A stretch of 64,000 nucleotides of DNA from contig JARGPU010000005.1 in assembly GCA_029210325.1 (NCBI GenBank), forward strand, positions 62,001 through 126,000, written 5' to 3'. Below are positions 8,582 to 16,787 of this stretch, in pieces; positions within the stretch are counted from its first letter, which is position 1, and every line of letters begins with the position of its first letter. This DNA comes from Alcanivoracaceae bacterium (GTDB lineage Bacteria > Pseudomonadota > Gammaproteobacteria > Pseudomonadales > Alcanivoracaceae). Below the pieces are notes generated by a model. The model had not been told where the DNA came from. It did no database searches and worked only from the letters and a program-made list of their open reading frames with translations. A program made the position numbers and the translations under genes.

Positions 8582-8750
8582 GGCGTTGCGACTCCCGTCC
8601 GAATTCATTTTCATCAGCGACGAACGGCAGGTCGGCCGCGGCGTCGTAGCTGGACTTGCGACCCGGCCAGAAAACCCACACCACCATCGTCATAAATGCG
8701 AGGAAGAACATCAGGGTAAAGCCAATCTGAAAATTGATGACGTCCATCAT
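8574..8750 (-). CDS. ccoQ: cbb3 oxidase small subunit CcoQ
   Basis: A 58-aa protein in the gap between ccoO and ccoP. Reading the minus strand gives [16 protein letters not shown]..., one transmembrane helix ending in VVWVFWPGRKSSYD, then a short charged tail; the W-x-F-x-P-x-(R/K) end of the helix is typical of CcoQ/FixQ. Two adjacent ATG codons (8750 and 8747) follow a good ribosome site (GGGAGG); the first overlaps the ccoO stop as TAATG. It stabilises the oxidase complex in other bacteria. Confidence 0.9.
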   Translation of the reverse strand: MMDVINFQIGFTLMFFLAFMTMVVWVFWPGRKSSYDAAADLPFVADENEFGRESQRHD

Positions 8751-9376
8751 TACCTCCCGGTCATGGCATGGCCAAGCTGCTGCAGATAAGCCACCAGCGC
8801 ATCTTCTTCCGTTGATTCAGACCACTCGCCGCGGACTTTTTCCATCTGCTCGGCAATCTGTTCATCAGAGTAGGGTATGCCAAATGCTTTCTGGAACACT
8901 CCCAGCTTGCGCTCAGTGTGTTTCCAGTTGACTGGCGTCTTTGCCAGCCACGGGTAGCCAGGCATATTCGACTCTGGCACTACGTCGCGTGGGTTGCGCA
9001 GGTGAACGCGGTGCCAGTCATCGCTGTAGCGACCGCCGACGCGAGCCAGATCCGGGCCGGTACGTTTGGAGCCCCACAGGAACGGGTGCTCCCACACATC
9101 CTCTCCGGCAACGGAGTACGGACCATATCGCTCGGTTTCAGCCCTTAGTGGGCGAACCATCTGGGTGTGACAAACGTGGCAGCCTTCGCGAATGTAGACA
9201 TCCCGGCCTTCAAGCTCTAACGCGGTATAAGTGCGCAGGGTCTTGAGTGGTTGTGTAGTCGCTTTTTGCCAGAATAGCGGCACAATTTGTGCCAGACCGG
9301 CAAAGCTGACGACAATCAGAACCAGGACGATCATCAGGCCGACATTTTTCTCGACTTTCTCATGAGCATTCGACAT
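8750..9376 (-). CDS. ccoO: cbb3 cytochrome oxidase subunit II, monoheme cytochrome c
   Basis: A 208-aa membrane-anchored cytochrome c. One N-terminal transmembrane helix ([21 protein letters not shown]), then a single heme motif CHVCH in [15 protein letters not shown], the conserved GPYS and GPDLARVGG signatures, and an axial Met candidate in ESNMPGYPW. It passes electrons from CcoP to the CcoN active site. Second gene of the operon, 11 bases after ccoN. Confidence 0.97.
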   Translation of the reverse strand: MSNAHEKVEKNVGLMIVLVLIVVSFAGLAQIVPLFWQKATTQPLKTLRTYTALELEGRDVYIREGCHVCHTQMVRPLRAETERYGPYSVAGEDVWEHPFLWGSKRTGPDLARVGGRYSDDWHRVHLRNPRDVVPESNMPGYPWLAKTPVNWKHTERKLGVFQKAFGIPYSDEQIAEQMEKVRGEWSESTEEDALVAYLQQLGHAMTGR

Positions 9377-9387
9377 GTCGGGACTCC

Positions 9388-10821
9388 TCAGGCCGTGGCC
9401 AGGTTGCTTTCATTGCAGTCGTTCTTTTCTTCCTTCAGCGTCTTGTAGACATTCCATGCCATCAGCAGCATGCCGGAGAAGAAAATGACGCCGCCAATCA
9501 AACGCACGACATAGTAGGGGAAGCGGGCTTCCATCTCTTGTACAAACGAGTAGGTCAGGGTGCCGTCAGTGTTAACAGCGCGCCACATCAGACCTTGCAT
9601 CAGGCCAGATACCCACATGGAGGCGATATACAGTACGGTGCCGATCGTGGACAGCCAGAAGTGGGTATAGATCCAGGCAGTGCTGAACATACCTTTGCGA
9701 TTAAATACCCGCGGGATCAAAGAGTACATCGAGCCCATGGTAATCATTGCCACCCAGCCCAGCGCACCGGAATGTACATGACCGATGGTCCAGTCAGTGT
9801 TATGGCTCAAGGCATTCACCGTCTTGATGGACATCATTGGACCTTCGAAGGTCGACATGCCATAGAAGCTCAGCGAGACGATCAGGAAGCGGATGATCGG
9901 GTCGGTGCGCAACTTGTGCCATGCACCGGACAGGGTCATAACACCGTTGATCATGCCACCCCAGCTAGGTGCCAGCAGCACGATGGAGAACACCATGCCG
10001 AGGGACTGAACCCAGTCGGGCAGAGAGCTGTAGTGCAGGTGGTGAGGGCCAGCCCACATATACACGGCGATCAGCGCCCAGAAGTGAACAATCGAAAGGC
10101 GGTAGGAATATACCGGCCGACCTGCCTGAATCGGTACGAAGTAGTACATCATGCCGAGGAAGCCAGCAGTGAGGAAGAATCCGACCGCATTGTGGCCGTA
10201 CCACCACTGCACCATGGCATCAATGGTGCCCGGATAAAGCGAGTAGGACTTCCACATGGAAATTGGCACTTCAAGATTATTCACCACGTGCAGCATGGCG
10301 ATAGTCAGGATGTATGCAGCGAAAAACCAGTTGGCGACATAAATATGCGACGTAGTACGACGGGCGATAGTGGTGAAGAACACCACGGCATAGGACACCC
10401 ACACCACCGTAATAAGAATATCAATCGGCCACTCAAGCTCGGCATACTCTTTGGCAGAGGTCAGGCCGAGCGGCAGAGTAATTGCTGCCAGTACAATAAC
10501 CAGCTGCCATCCCCAGAAGGTGAAGGCCGCCAGCTTCGGAAATGCCAGCGTGGTTTGGCATGTTCGCTGCACCACATAGTAGGAGGCTGCAAACAAAGCA
10601 GACCCACCGAACGCGAAAATAACCGCATTGGTATGCAGGGGCCGCAAACGGCCGAAGCTAAGCCAGGGGATATCAAAGTTCAGGGCCGGCCACGCCATTT
10701 GCGCCGCAATCACCACACCAACCAACATGCCAACAACGCCCCAAAGAATGGTGACAATGCTGAACTGCCGGACAACGGTGTAATTGTAGTCGATGGGGCC
10801 GGGAGAGGGTGTCTGGGTCAT
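9388..10821 (-). CDS. ccoN: cbb3 cytochrome oxidase catalytic subunit I
   Basis: Heme-copper oxidase subunit with high oxygen affinity; it reduces oxygen to water and pumps protons. Twelve hydrophobic segments; ligands visible as YGHNAVGFF (Cu-B His with the following conserved helix), GPHHLHY (the His pair for Cu-B) and HVHSGALGW (heme b3 and b His). The start at 10821 (MTQTPSPG), with AAGGGAAG upstream, gives 477 aa; an upstream ATG at 10887 falls on the predicted -10 element. First gene of ccoNOQP, under the Anr promoter at 10887-10928. Confidence 0.97.
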   Translation of the reverse strand: MTQTPSPGPIDYNYTVVRQFSIVTILWGVVGMLVGVVIAAQMAWPALNFDIPWLSFGRLRPLHTNAVIFAFGGSALFAASYYVVQRTCQTTLAFPKLAAFTFWGWQLVIVLAAITLPLGLTSAKEYAELEWPIDILITVVWVSYAVVFFTTIARRTTSHIYVANWFFAAYILTIAMLHVVNNLEVPISMWKSYSLYPGTIDAMVQWWYGHNAVGFFLTAGFLGMMYYFVPIQAGRPVYSYRLSIVHFWALIAVYMWAGPHHLHYSSLPDWVQSLGMVFSIVLLAPSWGGMINGVMTLSGAWHKLRTDPIIRFLIVSLSFYGMSTFEGPMMSIKTVNALSHNTDWTIGHVHSGALGWVAMITMGSMYSLIPRVFNRKGMFSTAWIYTHFWLSTIGTVLYIASMWVSGLMQGLMWRAVNTDGTLTYSFVQEMEARFPYYVVRLIGGVIFFSGMLLMAWNVYKTLKEEKNDCNESNLATA

Positions 10822-10886
10822 CGTTCTTCCCTTGTTTGCCAGTAAACGCCCTAGCGACTGCGAGGGCGCAGGGTGGGGCGGTTGCA

Positions 10887-10928
10887 ACCCTACCGTGCGG
10901 CCCTGTCGAGAACCTTGATATAGGTCAA
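10887..10928 (-). promoter_or_regulatory. Anr-dependent class II promoter of ccoNOQP
   Basis: Anr box at 10915-10928: TTGATATAGGTCAA on the plus strand (TTGAT-N4-GTCAA, exact consensus). Exactly 22 bases further toward ccoN lies a plausible -10, TAGGGT (10892-10887 on the minus strand), the spacing expected for a box centred at -41.5. Transcription would start near 10880, about 60 bases before the ccoN start. Confidence 0.85.
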
Positions 10929-10975
10929 CAGGGCCGGCGCTGGCGCGGATTATCGCCTTTTAATCGGCAGGATTC

Positions 10976-11024
10976 GACTGGTTAAATGCATACATTCAGC
11001 TAGTTGGTGATAGACCAACCAGTC
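10976..11024. repeat. Nested inverted repeats downstream of the hydrolase gene
   Basis: GACTGGTT (10976-10983) pairs with AACCAGTC (11017-11024); inside it GTTGGT (11003-11008) pairs with ACCAAC (11014-11019). The two pairings share the bases 11017-11019, so they are mutually exclusive as RNA folds. Position: after the hydrolase stop, upstream of the ccoN promoter. No T-run. Could be an operator or an attenuator-like end; function unknown. Confidence 0.4.
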
Positions 11025-11057
11025 AGCCAGCTGCGGACAACGCAAGCACCGAACGGA

Positions 11058-12017
11058 TTACAGCTCGCGGCTTAGCAAAAATGCGCGCACAGACCCCAGT
11101 GTCTGCTCTGGGACTTCTTCATGAGGGACATGACCGACGCCTTCAAGCATAACCAGATCACTATCTGGAATATCCTGATCCATTAGCTCACCAATGTGCG
11201 GTGGAATCAGGCGATCCTCTTTACCCCAGATCAGCAGTGTCGGCATGCTCAGAGTAGTGGCGCGCTGCCGAGCATCTGCCCGCGCCGTCGCCTGGTTAAA
11301 TCGCTGAGCCAGCGCCCGGCGGTTACCTTCGCGCAAGGTAAGCTGGTAGTAGCGCTCCACCAACTCATCCGTAACCAGCGACGGGTCGCCGTAAACGTTG
11401 CGTACGCTGGACTCAATCATACTGCGTGGTAGCAAGCGATCCATCAGTGGCGCCATTGCCGGAATCTGGGCCAAGCGGAATCCCAGCGGCATGGACTCTG
11501 GCTCGAAGGGGTAGCCGGCGGAATCCACCAACACTAGTGCGGCAACCCTGTTCGGTGCCAGCAGTGCAGTTTCCATTGCAATCTGTCCGCCAAGCGAATT
11601 GCCCGCTAATACGGCGCGCTCGATACCCCTGGCATCCATCACCTTAAGGACAAAAGCAGCATAGCGCTCTGCGCTGTAATCATTGTCTGGCGCCGGGCCG
11701 GTCAGGCCGAAAGCGGGCAAATCAAAGCGCAGTACGCGGCGACCCTCTGTCAGGCTATCTGTCCATGCGTCCCATGTGTGCAGGCTAGCGGATGTGCCGT
11801 GGATCAGCACAATAGGGGTGGCGTCAGTCTGCGGCCCCTGATCACGAAAATGCACCTGCATACCATCAATCTCGACGAACTCAGATGGGGCGGCGGCCCA
11901 GCGCTCTTTGAGCTGTGCCAGCGGAATGTCGGGCGCCCAGCTGGATGCCAGCGTGGCCACGATCAGGGCCGCTATGACAACTACTGACCCGGTTAGTACA
12001 AGACGGGTGCCGCGCAT
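11058..12017 (-). CDS. Membrane-anchored alpha/beta hydrolase
   Basis: A 319-aa alpha/beta-fold hydrolase with an N-terminal transmembrane or uncleaved signal helix (LVLTGSVVVIAALIVATLASSW). The oxyanion loop is HGTSAS, the nucleophile elbow GNSLGG (Ser near residue 146), the acid probably the Asp of GKEDRLIPP, and the base His in GVGHVPHEE. A full catalytic triad suggests an active esterase, lipase or C-C hydrolase; the substrate cannot be told. The start has a good ribosome site (AAAGGAGTAATAAAT). It stands alone between the terminus site dif and the cco operon. Confidence 0.8.
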   Translation of the reverse strand: MRGTRLVLTGSVVVIAALIVATLASSWAPDIPLAQLKERWAAAPSEFVEIDGMQVHFRDQGPQTDATPIVLIHGTSASLHTWDAWTDSLTEGRRVLRFDLPAFGLTGPAPDNDYSAERYAAFVLKVMDARGIERAVLAGNSLGGQIAMETALLAPNRVAALVLVDSAGYPFEPESMPLGFRLAQIPAMAPLMDRLLPRSMIESSVRNVYGDPSLVTDELVERYYQLTLREGNRRALAQRFNQATARADARQRATTLSMPTLLIWGKEDRLIPPHIGELMDQDIPDSDLVMLEGVGHVPHEEVPEQTLGSVRAFLLSREL

Positions 12018-12183
12018 ATTTATTACTCCTTTTTAGCCTGCCGAAGCAAAGCGGTGACTGGCCGGCGTTAAGCAATCCGTAACGATGGCATTGGGCGCCG
12101 CCAGGAAAGTGGCCGAGATGATAGAGGTAGCCGACAGGCCTAACAACACGATTGGGCTGATGCCTCCACAAGGAATCTGGATA

Positions 12184-12211
12184 ACTTCGCATAATGTATA
12201 TTATGTTAAAT
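12184..12211 (+). other. dif: Chromosome dimer resolution site dif
   Basis: A 28-bp XerCD site: XerC arm ACTTCGCATAA (12184-12194), central region TGTATA (12195-12200), XerD arm TTATGTTAAAT (12201-12211). Centre and XerD arm are identical to E. coli dif, as I recall that sequence; the XerC arm differs only in its outermost bases, as it does in Pseudomonas. It lies in a 315-base gene-free gap (12018-12332) between divergent genes that otherwise shows only the two ribosome sites. KOPS octamers converge on it (see findings). It marks the replication terminus. Confidence 0.95.
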
Positions 12212-12332
12212 TAACCAAATGCGAATCGAGCGGGAACTAGCTCACAGTTTGCCAATTGCCTGGCCTGCTCACGGAACCCTGCTATTACTACGTGTTCGCA
12301 TATGTCACCGGGGGCAACTGAGGAGATTCAAT

Positions 12333-12884
12333 ATGCAACCACCACTAACCAGAAACCTGACCGCGGCTTTGCTGGCAGCCAGCTGCTCTGCGGCAAACGC
12401 AGCTGGGCCCTTCGTAGGTCTGAACTACTCCCAATACGAGCTGGACATTGATGCGGCCAATGAATCATTGACACCGACTGGTGCCACCGTCCGTGCAGGT
12501 GCTGAGCTGAGCGACATTTTCGCTCTGGAGGTTCGCGCTGGCACCGGCCTTGAAGCTGATACGCGAAGCAGCGGCCTCAACACTGCCGAGTTCGAAATGG
12601 ATCGTCTCTATGGCGGCTATTTTCGGATGTCGGTGCCCATTGCCGACGTGTTTCGTCCCTATGCCATTTTAGGTTACAGCGAATCCCGCGGCACTACGTC
12701 AATTCGCTCCGGAGGCGTATTGGTGTCCCGCTCCACCGACACTGCCGGCGATGAATCCTACGGCGTCGGCGTCGACGCCTCTTTGGCGGGGGCAATCGGT
12801 TTCAATGTCGAGTACATGCGCTACCTCGACAAGGATGACTATGATCTGAACGCCATCAGTGTCGGCATTCGATCCGCCTTCTAG
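12333..12884 (+). CDS. Outer-membrane beta-barrel protein (OmpA/OmpW-like porin fold)
   Basis: A 183-aa secreted protein: signal peptide MQPPLTRNLTAALLAASCSAANA with a cleavage after Ala-x-Ala, then alternating strands ending in ISVGIRSAF, with a C-terminal Phe typical of outer-membrane barrels. About eight strands are likely. The start at 12333 has GAGGAGAT upstream; the frame is open farther up but lacks a ribosome site. Function is not known; it is the first gene right of dif, and its stop lies 8 bases from the end of the convergent transporter gene. Confidence 0.7.
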   Translation: MQPPLTRNLTAALLAASCSAANAAGPFVGLNYSQYELDIDAANESLTPTGATVRAGAELSDIFALEVRAGTGLEADTRSSGLNTAEFEMDRLYGGYFRMSVPIADVFRPYAILGYSESRGTTSIRSGGVLVSRSTDTAGDESYGVGVDASLAGAIGFNVEYMRYLDKDDYDLNAISVGIRSAF

Positions 12885-12892
12885 AGCAATGG

Positions 12893-14089
12893 TCAGGCCG
12901 GCCCTGCTCTGCCTCTGCGCAGCAGGGTCAGTGCCAGACTCGCTGCCAGCGCCATGGCAATCGCTAGCGGCAATAGCGAATGATTATGCAAACTGGTCAT
13001 CAGGATGCCGGTCATGCCGGCGAGGAAAAACTGCAGGCTGCCGTTGATGCCGGTGGCGGCGCCGCTGTCATGGGGAAAGTAGTGGGTAAAACAGGCAATG
13101 GCGTTGGGAATGACCATGGCCACCGCCCCGCCCGCCAGCATGATCAGCGGCACCAGCAGCCATAACGGCGGCTTGCCCAGTATCAGCACCGCCAGTAACA
13201 GCAACCATGCTGCCGATACCTGAAGGATCAGCGCTGCCGTCATCAGGCGGATCGCCGGTATCCGCCGCAGTAACAACATATTGATGCGGTTAAACAGGAT
13301 CATGGTCGCGACATTGGCGCCAAAAAGCAGTGGGAACGCCGTCTCGCTAACCCCGTAAAAACGCAAATAAACAAATGCCGAGTCGGTAATAAAGGCAAAC
13401 AGGGTGGAGAAACTCAGACCATTGGCAAGAATAATGGCCATCGCCTGACGGTGACTTAGCACCCTGCCCCAGCCTTTGGCCACATCACTGAGCCGGCGAT
13501 CCACGGCCACAGGGATATGAGTAGGCATCACTTTAGCCACCCATACCATCATCACCAGAGCATAGCCGGCCAGGCCGATAAATATCGCCTGCCAGCCCTG
13601 TAGCAGCACCAGCATGGCACCAACGGCGGGTGCCACCAGCGGGGCAATCAGCATAATAAGACCGATGTTGCTCAGCACCCGCGCCGCTTCCTGACCGTCA
13701 AACCAGTCGCGTACCGAAGCGGCAGCAACGACCACCGTGGCGCCACCGCCAAGCGCCTGAATCATCCGCAGCAGATCTAGCTGCCAGAGCGCGGTGGACA
13801 GACTGATCAGCAGGCTGGCGAGCGCGAACAGCAGCAGCCCGCCCCAGGCCACCGGCTTGCGGCCCAGATGATCCGATAGCGGCCCACCGAGCAGTTGGCC
13901 CAGCGCCGTACCCATGACATACAGACTGATCGAGCGCTCGACCTCGGTAACCCGGACGCCATAGCTGTCTGCCATGGCCGGCAACGCCGGCAGGTAGGTA
14001 TCGATGGCAAGGGGCCCGACGGCAATCAGCGGGCCCAGCGCCAGAGCAAGGCGCAGGCGCGTGATCTGGGGGGATGCTGTTTCGCTCAC
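12893..14089 (-). CDS. Bcr/CflA-family drug efflux MFS transporter
   Basis: A 398-aa, 12-helix major facilitator of the DHA1 Bcr/CflA family (drug:proton antiport). N-terminal GPLAIDTYLPALPAMA is the family signature in helix 1, and GPLSDHLGRKPV is motif A between helices 2 and 3. The likely start is GTG at 14089, preceded by GGAGG at 5 bases; an ATG at 14107 has no ribosome site. Monocistronic, convergent with the barrel gene. Substrate unknown; bicyclomycin, chloramphenicol or peptides are family examples. Confidence 0.85.
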   Translation of the reverse strand: MSETASPQITRLRLALALGPLIAVGPLAIDTYLPALPAMADSYGVRVTEVERSISLYVMGTALGQLLGGPLSDHLGRKPVAWGGLLLFALASLLISLSTALWQLDLLRMIQALGGGATVVVAAASVRDWFDGQEAARVLSNIGLIMLIAPLVAPAVGAMLVLLQGWQAIFIGLAGYALVMMVWVAKVMPTHIPVAVDRRLSDVAKGWGRVLSHRQAMAIILANGLSFSTLFAFITDSAFVYLRFYGVSETAFPLLFGANVATMILFNRINMLLLRRIPAIRLMTAALILQVSAAWLLLLAVLILGKPPLWLLVPLIMLAGGAVAMVIPNAIACFTHYFPHDSGAATGINGSLQFFLAGMTGILMTSLHNHSLLPLAIAMALAASLALTLLRRGRAGPA

Positions 14090-14332
14090 CGAACCTCCGG
14101 AGTACATAAGGGGGGTATGCTACCGGGCGGAACCGGAAAGAGAAAACGCTTTAAGAAAGTTACATAAATAATTGTTTTTAATAAATTATGGTGTCTTTTA
14201 TTCGGGTCAGACCAGATTTAGCAGAGCGCCAATGACAATCACCTGCGGCACGGCCAGCAGCGGTAGAAACAGCGCCATCTTCAGTGTAGAGCCCAGGGGT
14301 AATCCTTCGGTGAAGGATCTGGCGCAGCCGGT

Positions 14333-15163
14333 TTACTGGCCGCGCACTTCCCGCACACGAAGCAACCCGCCGGGCCCCTGCAGCTGTCCGAACCAGCCGC
14401 GCAGAGACTCCAACGACCCGGCCAATGTCCACGGGGGGTTGAGAATCATCATGCCCGAGCCATACATTCCCGCCCCCGGTGGACGGACACAGAACTCGGT
14501 TTGCAACAGCGGGCCATTTGTCTGGCGCTCCACCGTCTGAACGAAGGGGTGATGGGCGCCTCCGGCAAGCAGCGGATACCACAGCAGGAAGGTGCCCGTA
14601 GGCCACCTTTCTTCCGCTTTGGCGAGGGCTTCCGGCACGGTACGGTATTCATCCTTGACCTCGTAACTGGGGTCAATCAGCACCAGACCACGCTTTTCTG
14701 GCGGTGGCACCAGCGCCACCAGCGACTCGAGTGCATCTCGATGATGGACATGCACGCGGCTATCCGAAGCAAATCGCGCTTTCAGCGCTTCGTACTCGCG
14801 CGGATGCAGCTCATTAAAAACAAGCCGGTCTTTTGAACGGGTCAGGTCTGCGGCGATCTGCGGCGATCCGGGATAAAAGCGCGGTGGCCAGTGATGCGCT
14901 GCCGCCCTCCGTACCACTTCTCGATATGGCGCGGCGGCTTCCGGCCAGGCCGTATCCGGCAACGCAGCAATGCCACTATCGGCTTCGCCGGTTTTCTTTG
15001 CCCGAGCATCACCGAGATCATAAAAACCGGACCCGGCGTAAACATCTATCACCGCCATCGGTTTGTCTTTTTTCAGCAGGTGCTCAAGCACCAGCGCGAA
15101 AATCAGGTGCTTGTGCACATCGGCAAAATTGCCGGCATGAAAACCATGCAGGTAACTCAGCAT
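14333..15163 (-). CDS. rlmJ: 23S rRNA (adenine2030-N6)-methyltransferase RlmJ
   Basis: SAM-dependent enzyme that methylates A2030 of 23S rRNA. 276 aa, normal length. The N-terminus MLSYLHGFHAGNFADVHKH is the family signature; the SAM loop is DVYAGSGFYDLG, followed later by the catalytic motif IDPSYEVK (DPPY in E. coli, here with Ser for the second Pro) and ILNPPW near the end. Single gene; a short gene-free stretch (14108-14332) follows it, with a 7-bp hairpin at 14302-14318 but no T-run. Confidence 0.93.
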   Translation of the reverse strand: MLSYLHGFHAGNFADVHKHLIFALVLEHLLKKDKPMAVIDVYAGSGFYDLGDARAKKTGEADSGIAALPDTAWPEAAAPYREVVRRAAAHHWPPRFYPGSPQIAADLTRSKDRLVFNELHPREYEALKARFASDSRVHVHHRDALESLVALVPPPEKRGLVLIDPSYEVKDEYRTVPEALAKAEERWPTGTFLLWYPLLAGGAHHPFVQTVERQTNGPLLQTEFCVRPPGAGMYGSGMMILNPPWTLAGSLESLRGWFGQLQGPGGLLRVREVRGQ

Positions 15164-15214
15164 ATATCCCCCTGTGAGCGGCTTCGCTGGGCGCGAAAAT
15201 CCATATCCCGAGCT

Positions 15215-16777
15215 CTAATAACGGCGGGGATATCCGGTAATGCGGCGGATATTACGGTAAAGCGGTGCCAGACGCCCATATAACGGACGATAAACCTCAC
15301 TGTAGAGCCGGTCATACAACTTGACCGCCTCGGGATCCGGGGTAAATACCCTGCCCGGCCGGGTCATCGCCGCCACTGCGACGTTGTGATTGGGATAACA
15401 ACCAGAGCCCACAGCCGCGTTTATCGCCGCTCCCAGCCCCGAGGTTTCCCATGTGTGCGGCCGTTCGGCGCGCAGGCCGAAAATATTTGCGGTGATCTGC
15501 ATGATCTCGTCGCTCTGCGAGCCGCCACCGGAAACGCGTAACTGACGAATGGGAATGCCGTTACGCTTTTCCAGCCGCTCCTTGCCTTCGCGCAGAGCAT
15601 AGCCAATGCCTTCGATAATCGCCCGATACAGGTGCGCGCGGGTATGTACATCGCCGAAACCGATAATGGCGCCCTTCGCTTCCGGCCCGGGATATTTGAC
15701 GCCCGGGTTCCAGAAGGGCTGCAAAGTCAGCCCCATGGCGCCGGGCGGTGATTCTCGCAGCAGTCGATCAAACAACTGTTCTGCGGCGACATTCAGGGTT
15801 TCCGCTTCTTGGACTTCGGCAGCGGCAAATTCTCGCTTAAACCAGTTCACCATCCAGTAGCCCCGCTGAACGATGATTTCCGAGTTGTAATGACCGGGTA
15901 ATGCGGCCGGATATGGGGGCACAAACGGCATCGGCTCGACGTACTTGGGATTGCAGGTATTAAAGGTGGCTGTGGTGCCGTAACTGAGATTGCCGGTGTC
16001 CGGAGTCAGCGCGCCGCTGCCGAGTACTTCGCAAGCTTTGTCTGCGCCACTGGCGTAAAGGGTCAGGCCTTCCGGGATGCCGGTATCGCGGGCGGCCTCG
16101 TGGCTGATTACACCGAGCGGTTGGCCGGCGGCTACCAGCGGCGGTAGTTGCTCGCGTTTCACTGTCAGGGCATGCCATTTTAGATCCAGCGCACCGGCCC
16201 AGTCCTGCTTGCGAAAATCAAACGGGATATAGCCCACCTGAGAAGCAATGGCATCGACCAGCTTGCCGGTCAGCTTCATTGTCAGGTAGCCGGAAAGCAA
16301 TGCGTAGTGTTCGGTTTTGTTCCAGACTTCTGGCTCATCGGCGGCAATCCAATTGCACTCAGCCTTGCTGCGAAACTGGCGCAGCGTTTCACCCTGACCA
16401 ATCGCCGTTACCGCAAGGTTTAGCCAGGCCGGCAGTGGCGGAAAGGTACTGGTGCGGCGCTGGTCTAGCCAGATCACCGCCGGACGTAACGGCTGAAATT
16501 CCTTATCAAGGCAAACCACCGAGGCGCGCTGAGTGGTCAATGAGGCCGCAATTATTCGTGACTGCAAATCCGGATAATTTAGCCAAAGGCCCTGGCAGGC
16601 ACGACAAAGATTCTCCCAGAAATAGTCGCTGTCCTGTTGGGCCCAACCCGGATGCTCCGCGCGATAGGGTTCAATGTGCACCTGGTGCCGTGCCACCAGC
16701 TCGCCCTGCAGATCGAACAGCATGGCGCGGACACTTTGAGTACCTTGATCAATCGCGAGCAGCAGGTCTTGGCTCAT
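15215..16777 (-). CDS. FGGY-family carbohydrate/polyol kinase
   Basis: A 520-aa FGGY kinase. DQGTQSVRAMLFD is the first phosphate loop, and HPGWAQQD, AVIWLDQR, GADKACEVLGSG and a late VSGGGSQSD (adenosine motif) follow in family order. It resembles glycerol and xylulose kinases, but I cannot assign the substrate; FGGY enzymes phosphorylate sugars and polyols with ATP. The start at 16777 (MSQDLLLAIDQGTQ) lies 10 bases after the glpD-like stop; the frame continues upstream inside that gene without homology. Its partners, a glycerol-3-phosphate dehydrogenase and an alkylglycerone-phosphate synthase homologue, point to a glycerol or glycerol-ether substrate. Confidence 0.8.
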   Translation of the reverse strand: MSQDLLLAIDQGTQSVRAMLFDLQGELVARHQVHIEPYRAEHPGWAQQDSDYFWENLCRACQGLWLNYPDLQSRIIAASLTTQRASVVCLDKEFQPLRPAVIWLDQRRTSTFPPLPAWLNLAVTAIGQGETLRQFRSKAECNWIAADEPEVWNKTEHYALLSGYLTMKLTGKLVDAIASQVGYIPFDFRKQDWAGALDLKWHALTVKREQLPPLVAAGQPLGVISHEAARDTGIPEGLTLYASGADKACEVLGSGALTPDTGNLSYGTTATFNTCNPKYVEPMPFVPPYPAALPGHYNSEIIVQRGYWMVNWFKREFAAAEVQEAETLNVAAEQLFDRLLRESPPGAMGLTLQPFWNPGVKYPGPEAKGAIIGFGDVHTRAHLYRAIIEGIGYALREGKERLEKRNGIPIRQLRVSGGGSQSDEIMQITANIFGLRAERPHTWETSGLGAAINAAVGSGCYPNHNVAVAAMTRPGRVFTPDPEAVKLYDRLYSEVYRPLYGRLAPLYRNIRRITGYPRRY

Positions 16778-16787
16778 GACATGCCGC

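Noticed and set aside
9538-10845. A 435-codon open frame on the plus strand
   Set aside because: It is antisense to ccoN; its composition (His/Gln/Arg-rich, no domain) is that of a shadow of a GC-rich membrane gene.
12181-12214. Similarity to the phage P1 loxP site (ATAACTTCG-CATA-ATGTAT start)
   Set aside because: The match is partial, and the same bases agree almost fully with bacterial dif, which explains it.
14207-14278. Tiny hydrophobic frame after rlmJ (23 residues, MALFLPLLAVPQVIV...)
   Set aside because: It could be a membrane micro-protein or the 3' rest of a lost gene, but it has no clear ribosome site and no known family; not strong enough to annotate.
14302-14318. ATCCTTC-GGT-GAAGGAT hairpin after rlmJ as a terminator
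   Set aside because: A 7-bp stem with no T-run on the transcript strand.
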